From NCBI GenBank assembly GCA_005281725.1, contig SSBO01000001.1, positions 7,928,869-7,992,868 on the forward strand: a DNA stretch of 64,000 nt. Reading direction: 5' to 3'. The stretch comes from Wuchereria bancrofti. Lineage: Eukaryota > Nematoda > Chromadorea > Rhabditida > Onchocercidae. How positions within the stretch are numbered: the first letter of the stretch is position 1; each line of letters starts with the position of its first letter. The notes beneath the pieces were generated by a model that saw nothing but the letters and a program-made list of their open reading frames with translations, did not search any database and was not told where the DNA came from. The position numbers and the translations under genes are program-made. Of the stretch, positions 25,201-39,076 are shown piece after piece.

Positions 25201-28200
25201 GACAAATAAAAGTGAAATCATTGGTATTACATTAGCAAAATTAATCAATGAAAAAACAAACAATTAGTTTTTTCAAGTGAATAAATAAAGTTAATGTTTA
25301 AAAAAATTCCAAATTATTTTCTATAAAAAAGAAATCATTCGAAGATTACTTCATTTAAGGAATTGCTTCAAACATTTATTTCAGTTAAAAGTTTTTAAAC
25401 GAACAAAAAATAAAAATAAAATATAAAATAAAATAAAATATATAAACAGTTGAATATTTTATTATATAAAAAAATGATTTAATGAGGACAAAAGGGTAAA
25501 ATGAAAAAAAGAAAAGCAAAATAAAAAAATATGAGAATGTAAATATAAAAAAAAGAAAGAAAACTAACAAGTCTAGTATTTTCTTGAACAGCGCGTTCTT
25601 CTGCAGCAAATGCATTTCTGGCACGCAGGAATGCAGCACGACAAATTTGTTCACGTGTTGAATATGAATAAAACCCGATGAAATGTACCCAAGCATGAAA
25701 AATTGCTATTGCCAAAAACTGAAATTATATATTTTTTTATTGAAGATATTTAAAAATTAAAATTATACTTTTTTCTGTTATTAAAAATATTTAAAAGATC
25801 CTTTTTTGAAAAAATTGACTGGTAAAAGATTGACAAAACATTAAAAAACAAAATTTTTCGTATTTTAATATTAGATGTTTTTTAAATAAAAAAAAATCTA
25901 TAGTTAACATATGACGCTATGCAATATAATATTTCATCAAAAAATTTTTGTGCATAATTAAATTTTTTATTACCTTCTTTTTTCTGCTCTAATTTGCTTT
26001 AATAATAAAATATTATATTGCAAATTCCCTACATATTAATGAATTAACCAATCCATTGCATATCAATTTTCTTTGCTACTAATTAATCAATCCACCATAT
26101 ATTAATTGAATGAGAGTGATTATTTCAAATTTATTGACAAAAAATTTTTGGCCCGAATGATTTTAATTTATTTTAAATTGCTAACAAATTAATAGCTGAC
26201 TTCCACATTTCTATTTTTTGTAAACGAAAAGTCAAAAAAAGGGAACAGAAAATTAATTGTACCACAATTATGAAAAACATTCAGTCTAAGTTGATCAAAA
26301 TTAAATTTCAATTAATTTGTTCTGTTACTTCTTTATTTTAGTCTAAGTATGTCATTTTAATGTCATTATTTTAATATGTTTATTGTCCATTATTGCAGTC
26401 ATTTCATCTGCACCACAGCTGCTTTTTTCTATTTCACATTGTTCTCATTAATTAATCCATGTTTGTATGATGAAAAATATGATTGACTGACAAAGTGATA
26501 TACTTAAAATATTTTAGTTTTGCTACAGACCAAATTGATTAGACAGCTTGAAGTAACAAAAAGTAAACAATGCATATATATATTATTTTGTGCTGTCACA
26601 ACTTTTATCGATTATTCTTCTCTTCATGAAATCTCGATGGTTGTGATATCATATCACTTTGATTTATCATATATTTATTATCTTTTATTAAAAAAGACAA
26701 AAAAAGGAAATATTTTTTAATATTTATCATTTTATTTAATGATGAAATTTTCACAGGAAAAAATTCATTTAAAAAAATTCATTCTTTTGAAAAATAAAGT
26801 TAAATTGATTTTATAAAACAACTTCTGAAATGGATACAATCATTCCTGAAACTTTTTCTTTTCATAGTATCATAGATTATATCGATTTATTGATACTTGA
26901 AGAAATGGAAAGAAAAAGAATAAATTGTCATTAAAAATAAGATTTTGAAATAAGCAAAAATAAAATTTTTGTTTCAAAAATTGATTTAATGATTTTTAGT
27001 ATTTGAAAGACAAACAAAAAAATACTTCTTTTTCTAAAATTATAACTTTAACGATTTATTCAACACTATATTGATTCGCATTAACTAAATAAAAACAAAA
27101 ATAAATAACCTTCATAAACATCTTAGAATTTTAAATAATACATCCTATTTAATTCATTATCATTTAAAAAATAATGTAATTTTCAAAATATTAGAAAAAA
27201 TATTGTAAAAATTTCAATGAATACAGAGGACCGGTAATGATGAATAGGCAGATTAAATGACTTTTTTCTATTTTCCCTTTTTTTCTAAAAACATTTCTTT
27301 TTCTAAATTAAAATTTTTTTGCGAATAAATTCTTTTTGAAAAGGTAAAAAATCAAACATTACATACGATCATTTATTACGGTATATCTTACATTTTTTAT
27401 GATACATTTATGGTAAATTTATTTATTATGATATATTTCATTTCATACTTTTTAAACACTTAATTTTTTCATTTGTTAATTCAAATAAATTTATAAAAGA
27501 TTTAATTTTAAATCTAAAGCATTAAATAACAACACGAAAGCTGCGATTAATCATTTTTAAGATCAAAGAATTGTTGGAACAATCAAACAATCATTATTGA
27601 ATTGTTCATTTTAGTAGATTATCACGAACTGACCTTGAAGATTTGAAGCTCATCAAGGTTATTATTACGATTTTTATCACTACTAATATCATTGTTATCA
27701 TCATCATAAGTTCAATTTTCTTTTGTTTACTATTAAAGCTCTTCTGACAAATTGGAATTAATCATTTGTTGAGAATAAGTGTTATCAAGAGTTCAACCAT
27801 AGCAGTGTTTTTATGATCTGATCTAAGAAAAATCAATCCATCACGATTAATCATTTACTACTGCAAAAATTGAAGTATTCAAATTTATGGATGTCCTATC
27901 ACAAAAAAAAGGTTCCTGATAAAATACATTATCCATTAATGACAAGAGTTTATAGAAATCAATTAAAAATTATGAGTCAAATAAAACTCGAATCTACAAA
28001 TTTCAGTTCAACACTCCACAGAAAATTATTGTTCTCTACAATAATAATAATAACAATAAAAAAAAAAGGAACATTGCTAAATGAATAAAAGTTACAAAAC
28101 GTTGCAGTTGAAGAGGATTGATTTGCATTAAAATATATTTCGTTCAAATTATATTCCTTTTTTATAAATAATATGAATGAATGCATAAATCGAATATCCT

Positions 28201-31200
28201 TACCATTGTCTTTTGCTATTTAGAATTACTTTTAAATTAACATCCTTTGATTTTTACCGATTGTCCTTCAAATTTTTGAAAGTATTTCTGATCTTTTCTT
28301 TCTTTCCCTCAATTTTAATCAAAGAAAAGAAAAGAATGGAACAAAAAAAAAGAAGACAAGTTCATCAGAATAGTACTGATTTGAAAAATTTTTCCATATA
28401 TTTCCGCTTCTTTAATCATATTATTACACTTTCATTCATTCATTCATTCATTCATTCATTCATTCATTCATTCATTCATTCATTCATTCATTCATTCATT
28501 CATTCATTCATTCATTCATTCATTCATTCATTCATTCATTCATTCATTCATTCATTCATTCATTCATTCATTCATTCATTCATTCATTCATTCATTCATT
28601 CATTCATTCATTCATTCATTCATTCATTCATTCATTCATTCATTCATTCATTCATTCATTCATTCATTCATTCATTCATTCATTCATTCATTCATCCATT
28701 CATTCATTCCTTCATTCATTCATTCATTCATTCATTCATTCATTCATTCATTCATTCATTCATTCATTCATTCATTCATTTATAAAATGAAATAAAATAA
28801 GTATACATTTAAAAAAGCAAAAAATATTTAAAGAAAATTTAACATAATAAAATTTTATCCCATTTTTTTGTAGCAAATTTTATCATTTAACGGATATATA
28901 CGTACAAATTCTTTTCATTTTTTCATTTCCGTCTCAAACTTTTTCGCATTTCCGTTTTTTTTTTCTCTTATTATTCCTTTACATATCCTTTTTGATGTTA
29001 GCATTTCCGGGTAATAATTATGAAAACGGAAAAATTTCCATTCTTTTTTATTACATTCACTTTTATGTGTGCCTGTGTGTGTGTCTGTCTGTCTGTCGGT
29101 CTGTCTGTGTCAACATTTTATAAATTCAAATAATGTGTGAAAATTTATAGATAAAACAAAGCGATTTTTGTGTGTGAATTGACGATCAAATAAAATGAAT
29201 GTACGGGTAAATAATATCAATGATAATAGATTGATTAATGCGGGAAAATAAGGGAAGGGAAAGAGTAGGAACGGAGGAATAAGGATGAATAAATGCCGAG
29301 AAAAGAGAGAAGAATTATTAATTTGATAAATCTATCACTTCATTCATAATATTTTTTCCTTATTTAATTTTGTTTTTACAATGCAAATTTTGTCATTTTC
29401 TACACTGTTTAAGATTTATTTTCGAAACAGAAAATACAATTTTTTCGTTTTCTCTTTCCTTCCTATTTTCAGTGATTTCTATCTTACTCTTCCTTTTGGA
29501 AATTTCAACAAAAAAGAAAACAAAAAGTAAAAGTAGGAAATAAAAAATAAAGGAAAAAAGAGAGTAGAAAAGTAAACTTTTTTGTAATGAAAATTTTGTA
29601 TTTCAAAATATATCAGAATATAAAACTAATTTAGAAAGACAACAATAAATACATATATATCAAATTTAATTTCGAATTATGCCATAATAAAATCGTAAAG
29701 CAACTAATATGAAGTGAGCATTGATTGTACAATCAATTTATTGAATTGATTCATTTAATCAAATTAAATTTTTGTAAAACCTATTACTGATTTGTTTGAT
29801 AAGGAAATCATAATGCATTAACTGATTTCATAAAATTCCAAAATTTTGCTTTATTACACTTTGTTTTATCATAAAATGAACTAAATAATACATAGATGAT
29901 TGATTTTTTTTTTTGCATTCATATTTCATTAATTTTCCAAATTCCATGCTCAAATTCCTTTGGGAAAGACATTGCAAAAGAGTTTCACTGAATGAAATAA
30001 ATTGTAGGAAAAAAATGTGCAACTGTTTTTTAAAATAAAATTGATAAAAGATCAAATATTTAGACAATGTGATAAATGACAACCACTTCTTTTTTCTTTT
30101 TCTTCTTTGCTCATTTAATAATTAACTACAATTAATACTATATTGATAAACATTAAATAAAAAAAGAAGACAAAAGGGAGAAAAAACTGAAAATAAATAC
30201 TATTGAATTTCAATTTATTGACATAATCTTTTTTAGAAAAAAATTTAGAAAAAAAATATTAAATTGTAATAGTATATATTTGAAATGAAAAATGAATTGA
30301 ATGAAGAGATAAAATAAATAATTTTTTTTTATTTAAGCAGTAAAAATGAAAAAACAGTTTCATTCCCCGTTTTGCCCTACAAAATCAAACCGATTTTCAA
30401 TATGAATTGTTAATTCTAAAGTTAAAAAAAGAGATTGTCGCAAAAAAAAACATTGAAAAATGAAACAAAGAGATTTTTAGAAAGTAAACAAAAAAATGTG
30501 TTAATTAATAAATTATGAAAGTTTTTCCTAAATCATATTTGCTCAACAACAAGAAAAATTAATAAAAGCTTTGTTTTTTTTTCGTCGTTCCTTAGACATA
30601 AATTAATTATAAATAAATTAAATCAGAAAGTTAAAAAATTTTCTCCACTTTATAAATTGGTGATTAATAATTTCAAACCAATTGCAGTATACAATCGAGT
30701 AAAATCTATTAATTAATTAATATTATATTTTACAAATTGCCTTTTAAATTTTCACTTTCACATTTCACATTGTCCTCCTCCATTTTACATCTACTACTGA
30801 TATTGTGGTAATTATCGGGTGAAAATTGTCATTACATAAAAAGCTTCGCGAAACAACTGTCAAATGATATTTCTTCTCAGTAATTTTTAAATTTCAAAAA
30901 AAAGAAGAAAAAAAAAGCGATTGATCAGATAGTGAAAACTACTAGCGAAAGAATGTTCATTCCATTACTATAGATCAGAATTGTTTAATTCATTTTCCAT
31001 TTCCAAAATATTTTAATAAAACTTTTTTTTTTTGAAAAAAGATGATTGCACATTAATTAATGAATAATATAGCATAAATTGGGAATTATAACAACCACAT
31101 TTAAAAAGAAAAAAGAAAAAAAAAAAAATAACGAATAGAAAATAAAAATGAATAAAATAAATTTTTTTGTTTTGTTAATAAAAAATATTTTACCAATATA

Positions 31201-34200
31201 TTTCATCATTTTAATTAATTTTCAATTGTCTTTTCCTTCTTTTTTTAAACAATTTGTTTACTAAACAAAAAAAAAGCAAAAATGTAAGAATTGCAGGAAA
31301 AAAACCATGAAATATAAATCTCTAAATTTTTTCAGAACAGATATAGCCAATTTAATGAAATAAGTATTTATGATAAATCAAACTTTCTCATCTCATTATA
31401 ATCACAAATTTATATATTTACGTGAGAAAATAAATTTTGATATATTACGTGAAAAAATTTGTCTAAATTTAGAAAAACTAAATTTAGATGTTTCTTTATT
31501 TTCTTTCTTTTTTTCCTCAACTACCAGAAGAGATTCCATGAATTATTTGAATTATTCATTCAGAAAAAAACTTTGAAAAATACATTACCACCAACAATTT
31601 AAATTCAATTTGTAATGCGCAAAGTACACTAATGATAATACTTGTGGAATTATATAGCTCAATACAAAAAAAAAAGTACGATTTAAAAAAAGAAAATGGA
31701 TAGAAATTTTAAAATTAAAGAAAAAAGGAAGGAAAAGGAAACGATAGAGTTGTTTATATGCCCTTGCAGTAATAGACACTGATTTACTTGCACTTAAATT
31801 AAAAAATAATTTCATAAATTTATACAAATTTTTTTAAAAAATGTTTCATATATAGTTTGTTCATTTTTCTCAATACGTGACACTTAGTAGATTTCATCAT
31901 TTTAGAGAAATTAATTTAATTTAAAAGTGTTTGTAAAATTGAATATAAAAAATTGATTCAATGGAAAGTGTAAACAGTTTAGTGTGCATAATAAATTTTT
32001 TTTTTATTTTGGTTTATTTCACATTTAAATGATAAATTCGTTCCAATCAACAAATTTATTTCATTTTTAATCAATAAATTTATTATATTCCTAATTCATA
32101 AATTCATTTGCTGTTTAATCGATAAATTATTTCATATTTAATTAGAAAATTTGGTATTTTTTTGTATGTAAAAATTTGCGAGATTTTTAATTTGAAAAAA
32201 GTATGGGAAAGATTAGAGGATAGAATTTTGTATATACGGAAATGATTAGTATTTAATATCCAAATCAAAGAAGGCAATCGACAAAATAATTGATTGGCAA
32301 TATTTTAAATTTAAAGTAGCATTTATTTAAATGGGTCCCAAAAAAAAAATGAGGAAGGAAAAAAAAAAGGATTTTTCACTTAATCCATTTTCCGTTTCAT
32401 CGAATTAAAATTCGATTAAAATTTTTTATAACAATGGTTAAATATTTAAAAAAAAAGAAAAAGAAAATAGAATTGAATTATTACGAGATATGGATAAGTT
32501 AGAACAAAAAAAAAAAAATGTGTTATTAATTGTTAACATCATAACATCATCTATAAATTAATTATCTGTCAATTTTTTCCTTCTATTAAGTGAACTAAAT
32601 TAATTTATGGGAAATAGGAAATATTTGATCTAAGAAAATGAAAATTTGATAATTGTTATTTATTATATAAAGGGAAATAAATTTTAACATAAATAGGAAA
32701 TGAAACAAAAGAAAGAAGAGAGAAATGATTAAAAAAATGAGCAACGAAACAAAAATAAGAGTCAAAAAAAAGCGTAAATAAAATAGCACAAATTGTTCGA
32801 CAGGTAATAAGTAAAAATAAAGTAGCAGTGAAAAAGAAAAATTATAAAATAAAAAAGTAACACATAAATTTAGGAAGTAGTAGGAGAGGAAAAGTACGAT
32901 TAATTATTTATATAATATTAATTGATTTTTCAAAAGTTTTTGTTTTTTTTTTAATTTTAAAAGTTTAAAATTTTCAACAATATATATGTGTTTACCTTTT
33001 AATTTATTTTCGTATTCATTTATTGATCGTGCATTCAAATTTCGCTAAATTAAAATACATTTAAGTTCAAAGTTCACTAGGCAAAAGAAAATAAAAAGGA
33101 AATAAAGAAAGAGGGACAGAGAGAGAGAAAGAGAGAGAGAGGGACTCAGAGAAAATACGAATAATCAAATTAAATTCTTTAAAATGATTCTCTTTAAAAA
33201 AAAATTTCAAAAGATTTTAAAAAAAATATGAGAACGAGAAATCATTAATTGAGCAATATTATTAGCAATAACAGTGAATAATTTCAAAAAAAAGAAAGAA
33301 AAAAAAGAGAAGGAAAGAGAAGCATTTGTTTGAACAATTAGTACAGTGGAAAAGATGAAATAATTGAAATTAAAAATGATTTAATGTTATATTGAAAATA
33401 AGAAGTTAAATGCTTTCAATACATATTTATGATTAGTACAGAAACAGTTGCTCAAATTTCAAATATTCCTATCTTTTTCTATTTTCATATTTTTCCATAT
33501 AGTAATGATTAATTATTCATTCAAGTAATTAAAAAAAAGTGAAATGAAAGTAAAAAACATAACTTAGTTTAAAACTTTAATTTTATTCTCATTTTATTTG
33601 AAACATTTTATTGAAACAGAAGAAAAAAAATTAAAAAATTGAAAAATTGCTCAAGAAGATATTACAAATACAAATAGTTGTTTTTTAAAGAAATATTGGG
33701 ATCAATTTTTCATTAAAATAATCAGAATTTTAAAGTTTTAAATGAAAATTCGAATTTCTTTTTTAATATTAATTGGTGAATGATTGAGCAAAAGCGAAGT
33801 AAGTGCTGTAAAGGGATATATATATAAAATGTGATATTATTGATGTGTTTCAAAAAATACTGACATAAAATACTATTAATTTGTTAGTAATTAAATTAAT
33901 TTCATTTTATTCTAAGCAAATTTTTTTTGCAACCTTTGGTCTTGTTTTCGATTTTTTTAATATTAATTAATGAATGATTGAGCAAATTTTAAATTTTAGA
34001 CAAGAAATAAACTGAGTGGAAAGTTAAGCATCAATACTGGCTAAGCTGTAAATTACAGGTGCAAAATAAAATGAAACAAACAGATTAAGTGATTTCAAAT
34101 CTTAATTAATTATTTTGAAAATATAGTCCGTATTCTAAAAATTAAATAACTATGAAAACTTTCATTCTTCACTAAAATAAAATTGGTAATGACAATTAAC

Positions 34201-35860
34201 TGTGGTAGAAAAAATTAACTGTGGTTAATTTAGCATTAATCTCCTTTCAAAAAAAAAAAAAAAAAATTGAAAGTTCTGTTGAGCCATAAACAAGAAAAAA
34301 TCTGATCGGTTGGCTTATCATGAAAACTTATCACTTATCAATTAATCTTCTTCCTTATATAAAAACATAAATGAATTGAAGAGAGTGAAAATTTGGCATT
34401 CTTCGTTATTTTCATCCTCAATAATCTTTTTCACTATTTTCCCTTTTCTGCCTCCCTCTCTCTCTTTCTCGTTCTCCTTTCTTTTCTCTCGCACTTTCTC
34501 TACCTCCAGCACTTTTCCTTCCTAAAATTAAATGACAAAAAATTTCAAAAATTTATTGGAACGTTTTTTGAATTCGTTGAGAAAATGAATATCAATGAAA
34601 ATTTTAACAGTAAATCGATTTTTAATCAATGCCAGAAATAAGAGATTATTTCAGAATCAAAATTGAAGTGTAGAAATTGAAGTTAAAATCAAAATTAAAT
34701 AACGAACGAATCAATTACAGATAAATGATGAACTACACTTTTATGCTGTTAACTTACAGCTGCTTTGTTTACTTCCATTAGATAGTAAAAAGTGTAAAGT
34801 AAATTTTGTTAAATTGTGATCCGCTCAATCTGTTAATTAAGATCAATGGTATTAAACAAATAAAATATTATGTATATATATTATCGATTAAATTTCTCAT
34901 ATTTAATTTATAATTTCTTGTTATTAATAATCGAGGCGAAAATAAATAATTAGTGCATGAAATTGAAAATTTTTCGGCTTTTAAAGAAGTAACAATTTTT
35001 TCAGAATTTTTGAATTAATCTATTTCAAGGAAAAAACTATAAATATGCAAAAAACTTTGGAAATCAAAAAAATTTTTCAATAATAAGTAAATTAATTATT
35101 AGTTACTTGTGCAATTAAATATAGCAATTTACATAGGTTACACTAGCATAATATTTATAAAAAATTTGAACAAAAAAAAATTGACAGTAAATGATTTAAA
35201 TTAAGATAACAAAATAATGATAAGATGGGTTGTATGAAATATTTTATCATTTGATCTTTTTTTTTTCATCTTTACTCGTTTACTTATCGATCACTTATTT
35301 GTTTATTTGCTTACATCAATAGATTACAGTTAATTAGTTGATAAATGAAAACGAATGACAGAAGAAAAATAAAAAGAAAAAATAAAAAAAATAAAATGAA
35401 AAAATATTACCTGACTCATTGCAAATGGTATTTGGTTAAGAAAAATAAGCGCCAATAATTGTAGCACTGATAAGATACAGCAAATAATTGATGAGTAAAT
35501 AATTTTTATTGGTATTAAAGCATAAATTGTAAAAATTACTAATGTAGTAGGTAAAAGAGCTGAATAACCATATGGTAATAAAGCAATTGTTGTTGTTGCA
35601 ACTAATTGTACAATACCATAAATTATATAACGAATAGAAGTTGGCTTAATAAGTAGAAATGCTTGTAAAATAATACATATTATAGCACTAATTCCATTAA
35701 TTATTAGCATAAAATCAAATTGTAACAAATGAATTAAAGCAGTAAATAGATAATAAGCAGTCCAAATGCATTGTAAATGTAACAAATGCGCATGTGAGTG
35801 GAATAAAAGTGATTGCTGATAAAGTTGCTCCAATTGTTGATCACCAAATGCAACATCCAT
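7216..35860 (-). CDS. Membrane adenylyl-cyclase-like protein, probable pseudoenzyme (23 exons)
   Basis: Exons in transcript order: 35860-35411, 25718-25569, 23938-23832, 22916-22805, 20047-19926, 19807-19649, 19243-18983, 18472-18355, 17958-17861, 17728-17644, 16861-16766, 16446-16226, 12493-12376, 11971-11819, 11459-11388, 11258-~11166, 10840-10735, 10180-9858, 9615-9391, 8781-8534, 8399-8286, 8095-7955, 7369-7216. Phases agree, giving about 1241 aa. Layout is that of class III membrane cyclases: first membrane set (residues ~20-220, six segments), C1 (~235-390), second membrane set (~455-680), C2 (~700-915), then an extra Ser/Asp-rich tail of about 294 aa. Key residues are changed. In C1 the first metal Asp (usual FADIVGF) is Arg241 in VVYCRLVGL, though Asp283 remains. 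In C2, Lys is R786, Asp is E860, Asn is L867 and Arg is T871. Likely inactive or a scaffold. The start at 35860 could instead be 35899 or in an upstream exon. Confidence 0.9.
10181..10734 (-). other. GC-AG intron inside the C2 domain
   Basis: The exon ending SLNI plus the first base of Gly stops at 10735 and is followed by GCAAGC, not GT. The next exon starts at 10180 after TTTTTAAG and completes the Gly codon, giving the family-expected LNIGIDCGSV. A GC donor is therefore required to keep the conserved frame. Confidence 0.8.
12865..14552. repeat. 1,688-bp tandem duplication, copy 1
   Basis: This block recurs at 14554-16241 with an offset of exactly 1,689 and no difference that I noticed, separated by a single N at 14553. 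It lies wholly inside a cyclase-gene intron except for the last bases, which repeat the end of the exon at 16226. The N and the identity suggest a failed merge of overlapping contigs. Confidence 0.9.
14554..16241. repeat. 1,688-bp tandem duplication, copy 2 (adjoins the exon at 16226)
   Basis: This is the second copy of the block at 12865-14552. Its right end runs on into the intact cyclase exon 16446-16226, so this copy has the natural right-hand junction while copy 1 has the natural left-hand junction. A single true copy would restore a normal intron. Confidence 0.9.
17050..17425. repeat. Degenerate (ATT)n trinucleotide tract
   Basis: The sequence is almost entirely TTA/ATT triplets with interruptions (TCATTA, GTTA) over about 375 bp. 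It lies in an intron of the cyclase-like gene between the exons 17644-17728 and 16766-16861. Confidence 0.85.
20048..22804. other. Intron of the cyclase-like gene with an assembly gap
   Basis: This intron separates the two halves of the C1 domain. It is AT-rich, with no exon that the C1 alignment requires. The plus-strand ORFs at 20034-20273, 20763-20979 and 22387-22608 are low-complexity Phe/Leu/Tyr frames and are not supported. Confidence 0.6.
21916..22333. repeat. 199-bp duplicate either side of a 20-N gap (22115-22134)
   Basis: The bases 21916-22114 recur at 22135-22333, starting AAAGATGAAAATG and ending GTAGTAGAAGAAAG, with twenty Ns between them. This is the pattern of two contig ends that overlap but were scaffolded instead of merged. 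Confidence 0.92.
25719..35410. other. 9.7-kb first intron of the cyclase-like gene
   Basis: The exons 35411-35860 and 25569-25718 join in phase (…AMSQ to FLAIAIFH), so everything between is one intron. It contains the long TTCA microsatellite (28431-28780), a TCTG/TGTG patch near 29065-29110, GA-rich tracts near 33115-33145, and otherwise AT-rich sequence. I see no nested gene in it. Confidence 0.75.
28431..28780. repeat. (TTCA)n microsatellite, ~87 units
   Basis: About 350 bp of almost perfect TTCA repeat. The only interruptions I see are a CATC and a TTCC change between about 28693 and 28711. All six frames are open or nearly so because four-base units cycle through the frame, which explains the long Phe-Ile-His-Ser ORF here. 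Confidence 0.97.
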
Positions 35861-37320
35861 TAGGGGAAATAAAAAGAAAAGGAAATAAATTTTTAGCAAA
35901 AATTTGTAAATAATATTTAATTGCTTCTTGTTTTTCTCTTTTTTTTCGTGAGATTTTAAGCAAAAAAAATTGATATCACTTATTGCAGCAATAGTAATAC
36001 TAGTAATTAATAATAGAAATTATTGCTACTGTTACTGCTATTGTTGTTTTTGCTGTTGTCGTTGTTGTGCATGTAATTGTCGTCGCAGTAAGTAGTAATT
36101 GATAAGGTAGAAATAAATAGCAATGGATAAATTCTTACATAATAATATCTAAAAATGATTTTAAAAAAAGCTTTTTTTTTTGGAAATGAAAAATATCAAA
36201 CGAATAAAATTTTGATCAATTTATTCATTCATTTTCCGTTCTTTCATTTCGCTTCCTCTCATTCTTTCTTTCTTTCTTTTTTTTTGAAATCAAAAAAAAA
36301 AATCATCTATTCATTGAAAACAAAATTATAACGCAATAAAATAAAACAAAAAATACACTTAGTCCGTCTTTTTTTTCTAAAACAATAGATTTATTCTTAA
36401 TTAAATTTTAATTGTTTATTAATTGAAAGTAAGAACAAAAAGAAGAGAAAATTTTGAAAAAATGAAAGAATATATATAAAATGATGGAATAAAGAAATAA
36501 CAATGCTAACAACCACTCATTTCAATTTTCGATTCGTTTTAACCAGACAAAAAAGACAAATAAAAGATTTATATTTAGTGGTTTTTTGAAAAAAAAGAGA
36601 GAGGAAAAAGAAAGAAAAAGCTTCGTTTTTTCTTTCTTTTCTTTTTTGGCTTTTTCTTTATTTTTAAAAGTAAAAAACTAAAAAAATGGGAAAAGAAAAG
36701 TTTGCATAAAAGAAAATTGAAACTTTGTTCTTCTTCTACATTTTAATTTTATCGGTCATTTCTTTTTTATAATAAAAAAAGAGATCGAGAAAGACAGAGA
36801 GAGAGAGAGAGAAAGAAAAAGTAGTTAATGATAAAGTCTTAAAATAAATTAAAAGTATAAAAAACTTTTAATTTACTGAAGATGAAAATGCAGAATTGAA
36901 AAGGAGATCAAAAGGGAAAAATATGATAAGATGATTTGGATTTAGGAAAGCAAAATGATAATGATGATGATAATGATGATGATGATAAATGCTTCTTCAT
37001 TCGTCTTTCTTTCTTTAATAAATCGTTTTTTCTTTCTCTCTATCTCTATCTTTCCCTCTTTCTATTTTATTATTTTAATCAAAATTTTAGAAAATATCCG
37101 TGCTATTGCGATTTTCAAATGATTATTATCATTATCACTATCATATCATTAGCATTAAAATGTAATACAATAAAGTAAGCATAGTTATAAGAAAATAGAA
37201 ATGATAAGAGAAGCTAACTAAAAAACTAAATTTTTTACTAATCATAAAACAAATAGTATTTATCAAATTATAATAGAATGATCTAAATAGCAGTAGTAGT
37301 AGTAATGGATGCAATAGTAG

Positions 37321-37400
37321 TAGGTGGCGGTAATGGCAATCGTAGTGGTGGCGGTAATGGCAATCGTAGTGGTGGCGGTAATGGCAATCAGTGGTAATGG
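37321..37400. repeat. 24-bp minisatellite, ~3 units, GGTGGCGGTAATGGCAATCG core
   Basis: Two full and one partial copies of a 24-bp unit occur in tandem, unusually GC-rich for this window. Flanking sequence is GGT/GTA-rich and appears to be derived from the same motif. Confidence 0.8.
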
Positions 37401-37603
37401 TGGTGGTAATAACAGTACAGCGGGCAGTACTGCTGGTAATAGTAATATTTTGTTGTTGTAGCTGTAGTGGTAAGAACGGTTACAACCGAATCAGCGGAAA
37501 TTTCACCAAACCAACTGACTCATTCATCTCTTTCTTCCTTCCCATTTACTCCTTTCTGCCTCCTTGGGATAAGAGGAATGGGGTGGACGAAACTAATGAA
37601 AAT

Positions 37604-37690
37604 TAACCAACCAACCAATCAACCAATCAACCAACCAAACAATCAACCGACCAGACTAATCAATCAACCAATCATGCAACCGATCATTTA
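37604..37690. repeat. Degenerate AACC/AATC tetranucleotide tract
   Basis: A run of AACCAACCAATC-type units with frequent substitutions. It is strand-asymmetric (C-rich on the plus strand), and has no coding signal. Confidence 0.7.
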
Positions 37691-39004
37691 AACAATATCA
37701 ACTAAGCCATTAACTAATCTAAAAAAAATTCAACACCTAATTAAATGAACTAATTGACCGATTTAATTGATAAACCGATTAAATTGAATAGGATTACTGG
37801 ATCATTTATACGATAATGTTAGATGATGAAATAGCAAAAGAATTCCATTACATAAATGATAAGAAAATGAATGATCAATAAAATAACCTCTTTTTTTGTT
37901 CAAGATTTAAAATTATATTATGAAATTGAGGATTGAATATAATTGTGGTTGAATTTAATTTATATGCTTCAATTTCCATGATTATTGCTCCATTTTTTTT
38001 CTCTTTTTTGATCGAATATGAAATTAAATTTTCAAATTTTTACCAGATTTTTATTTTGGTTTTCGTAAAAATAAATAGAGATAAAAAGAAGAGAAAGAGA
38101 AAAAAATAGGCGAGAAAAAAAGGAAATTAAATTTCGATCATATCAAGTAAATTGAACAGAAAAGTTGAACAATTTAATTTAAACTATGCTTATTCTTTTC
38201 TTTTTTCTTTTTGTTTTACAACAAATCAAATATCTCCATTCACTTACACTCATCAAATATTATTTATGCAACTATTTACATCTATCCTAAATGAAATACC
38301 ATCAAATTTTTCATCAAATTTATTTTTATCAAAACTTTTCGTCGCATTTTTTTCCAAAAAAAAAAGAAAAAACAGAATAATTTTATGCGAAAAGAAAGAA
38401 AAAACGATCAAAAAAAAATATTTTTTAACATTTCTTAAAGAATGATATGGCAAAAAATTGATAATTTCCCTAACTTTTTTTCGTCTTTCACAAAATGAAA
38501 AATAAATTAAATATCTAATTATTGCAACTACGAAATAAATTTAAATATGACAACTATTAATTGCTCATTTGATTATTATGTAGCTCCACGTAGACTTCAC
38601 GTAAATCCTACATGATGAGAATTAAGATTTATTTATAAACCTTACACTAAATATATGGACACATGAGCATATGTAACAGATGTATATTAATATAAACAGT
38701 AAAATTTATATATTGGTCAGATAGTACATTTCTATCACTGGCCACTACCACTGATAATAACGCACCTTTTTATAAATTATTATTCTTTCGGATATCCAAA
38801 TGATGATGACCTGCTTTTCGATGTTGACCTATAGATGATCAGTTAATGGATGATGAAAATTTTCATGCATAGTATAATATTGGTTTTAAATCATTTTCTT
38901 TTCATCCTACACAGTTTTGTTTTTACCTTTATTTACCTATTATTAACCAATGGTTTTCATTACAGTTATTGTTGTTGTCACCATTTGTTATTGGTGTTGC
39001 TGCC

Positions 39005-39006
39005 AC

Positions 39007-39076
<70 letters not shown>

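Noticed and set aside
28431..28780. CRISPR-like regular repeat
   Set aside because: Simple tetranucleotide repeat without spacers, in a eukaryotic intron.
28213..28785. 190-codon plus-strand ORF rich in Phe-Ile-His-Ser
   Set aside because: It is the translation of the TTCA microsatellite plus intron sequence of the cyclase-like gene.
31585..31827. Minus-strand ORF (SASKSVSITARAYKQLY) in the cyclase gene's first intron
   Set aside because: I considered it as an extra exon, but the exons on either side already join in phase and the family has nothing there.
35861..35899. Upstream Met of the cyclase-like ORF (39 bases before the chosen start)
   Set aside because: The extra 13 residues come from a pyrimidine-rich tract and look untranslated or intronic; not excluded.
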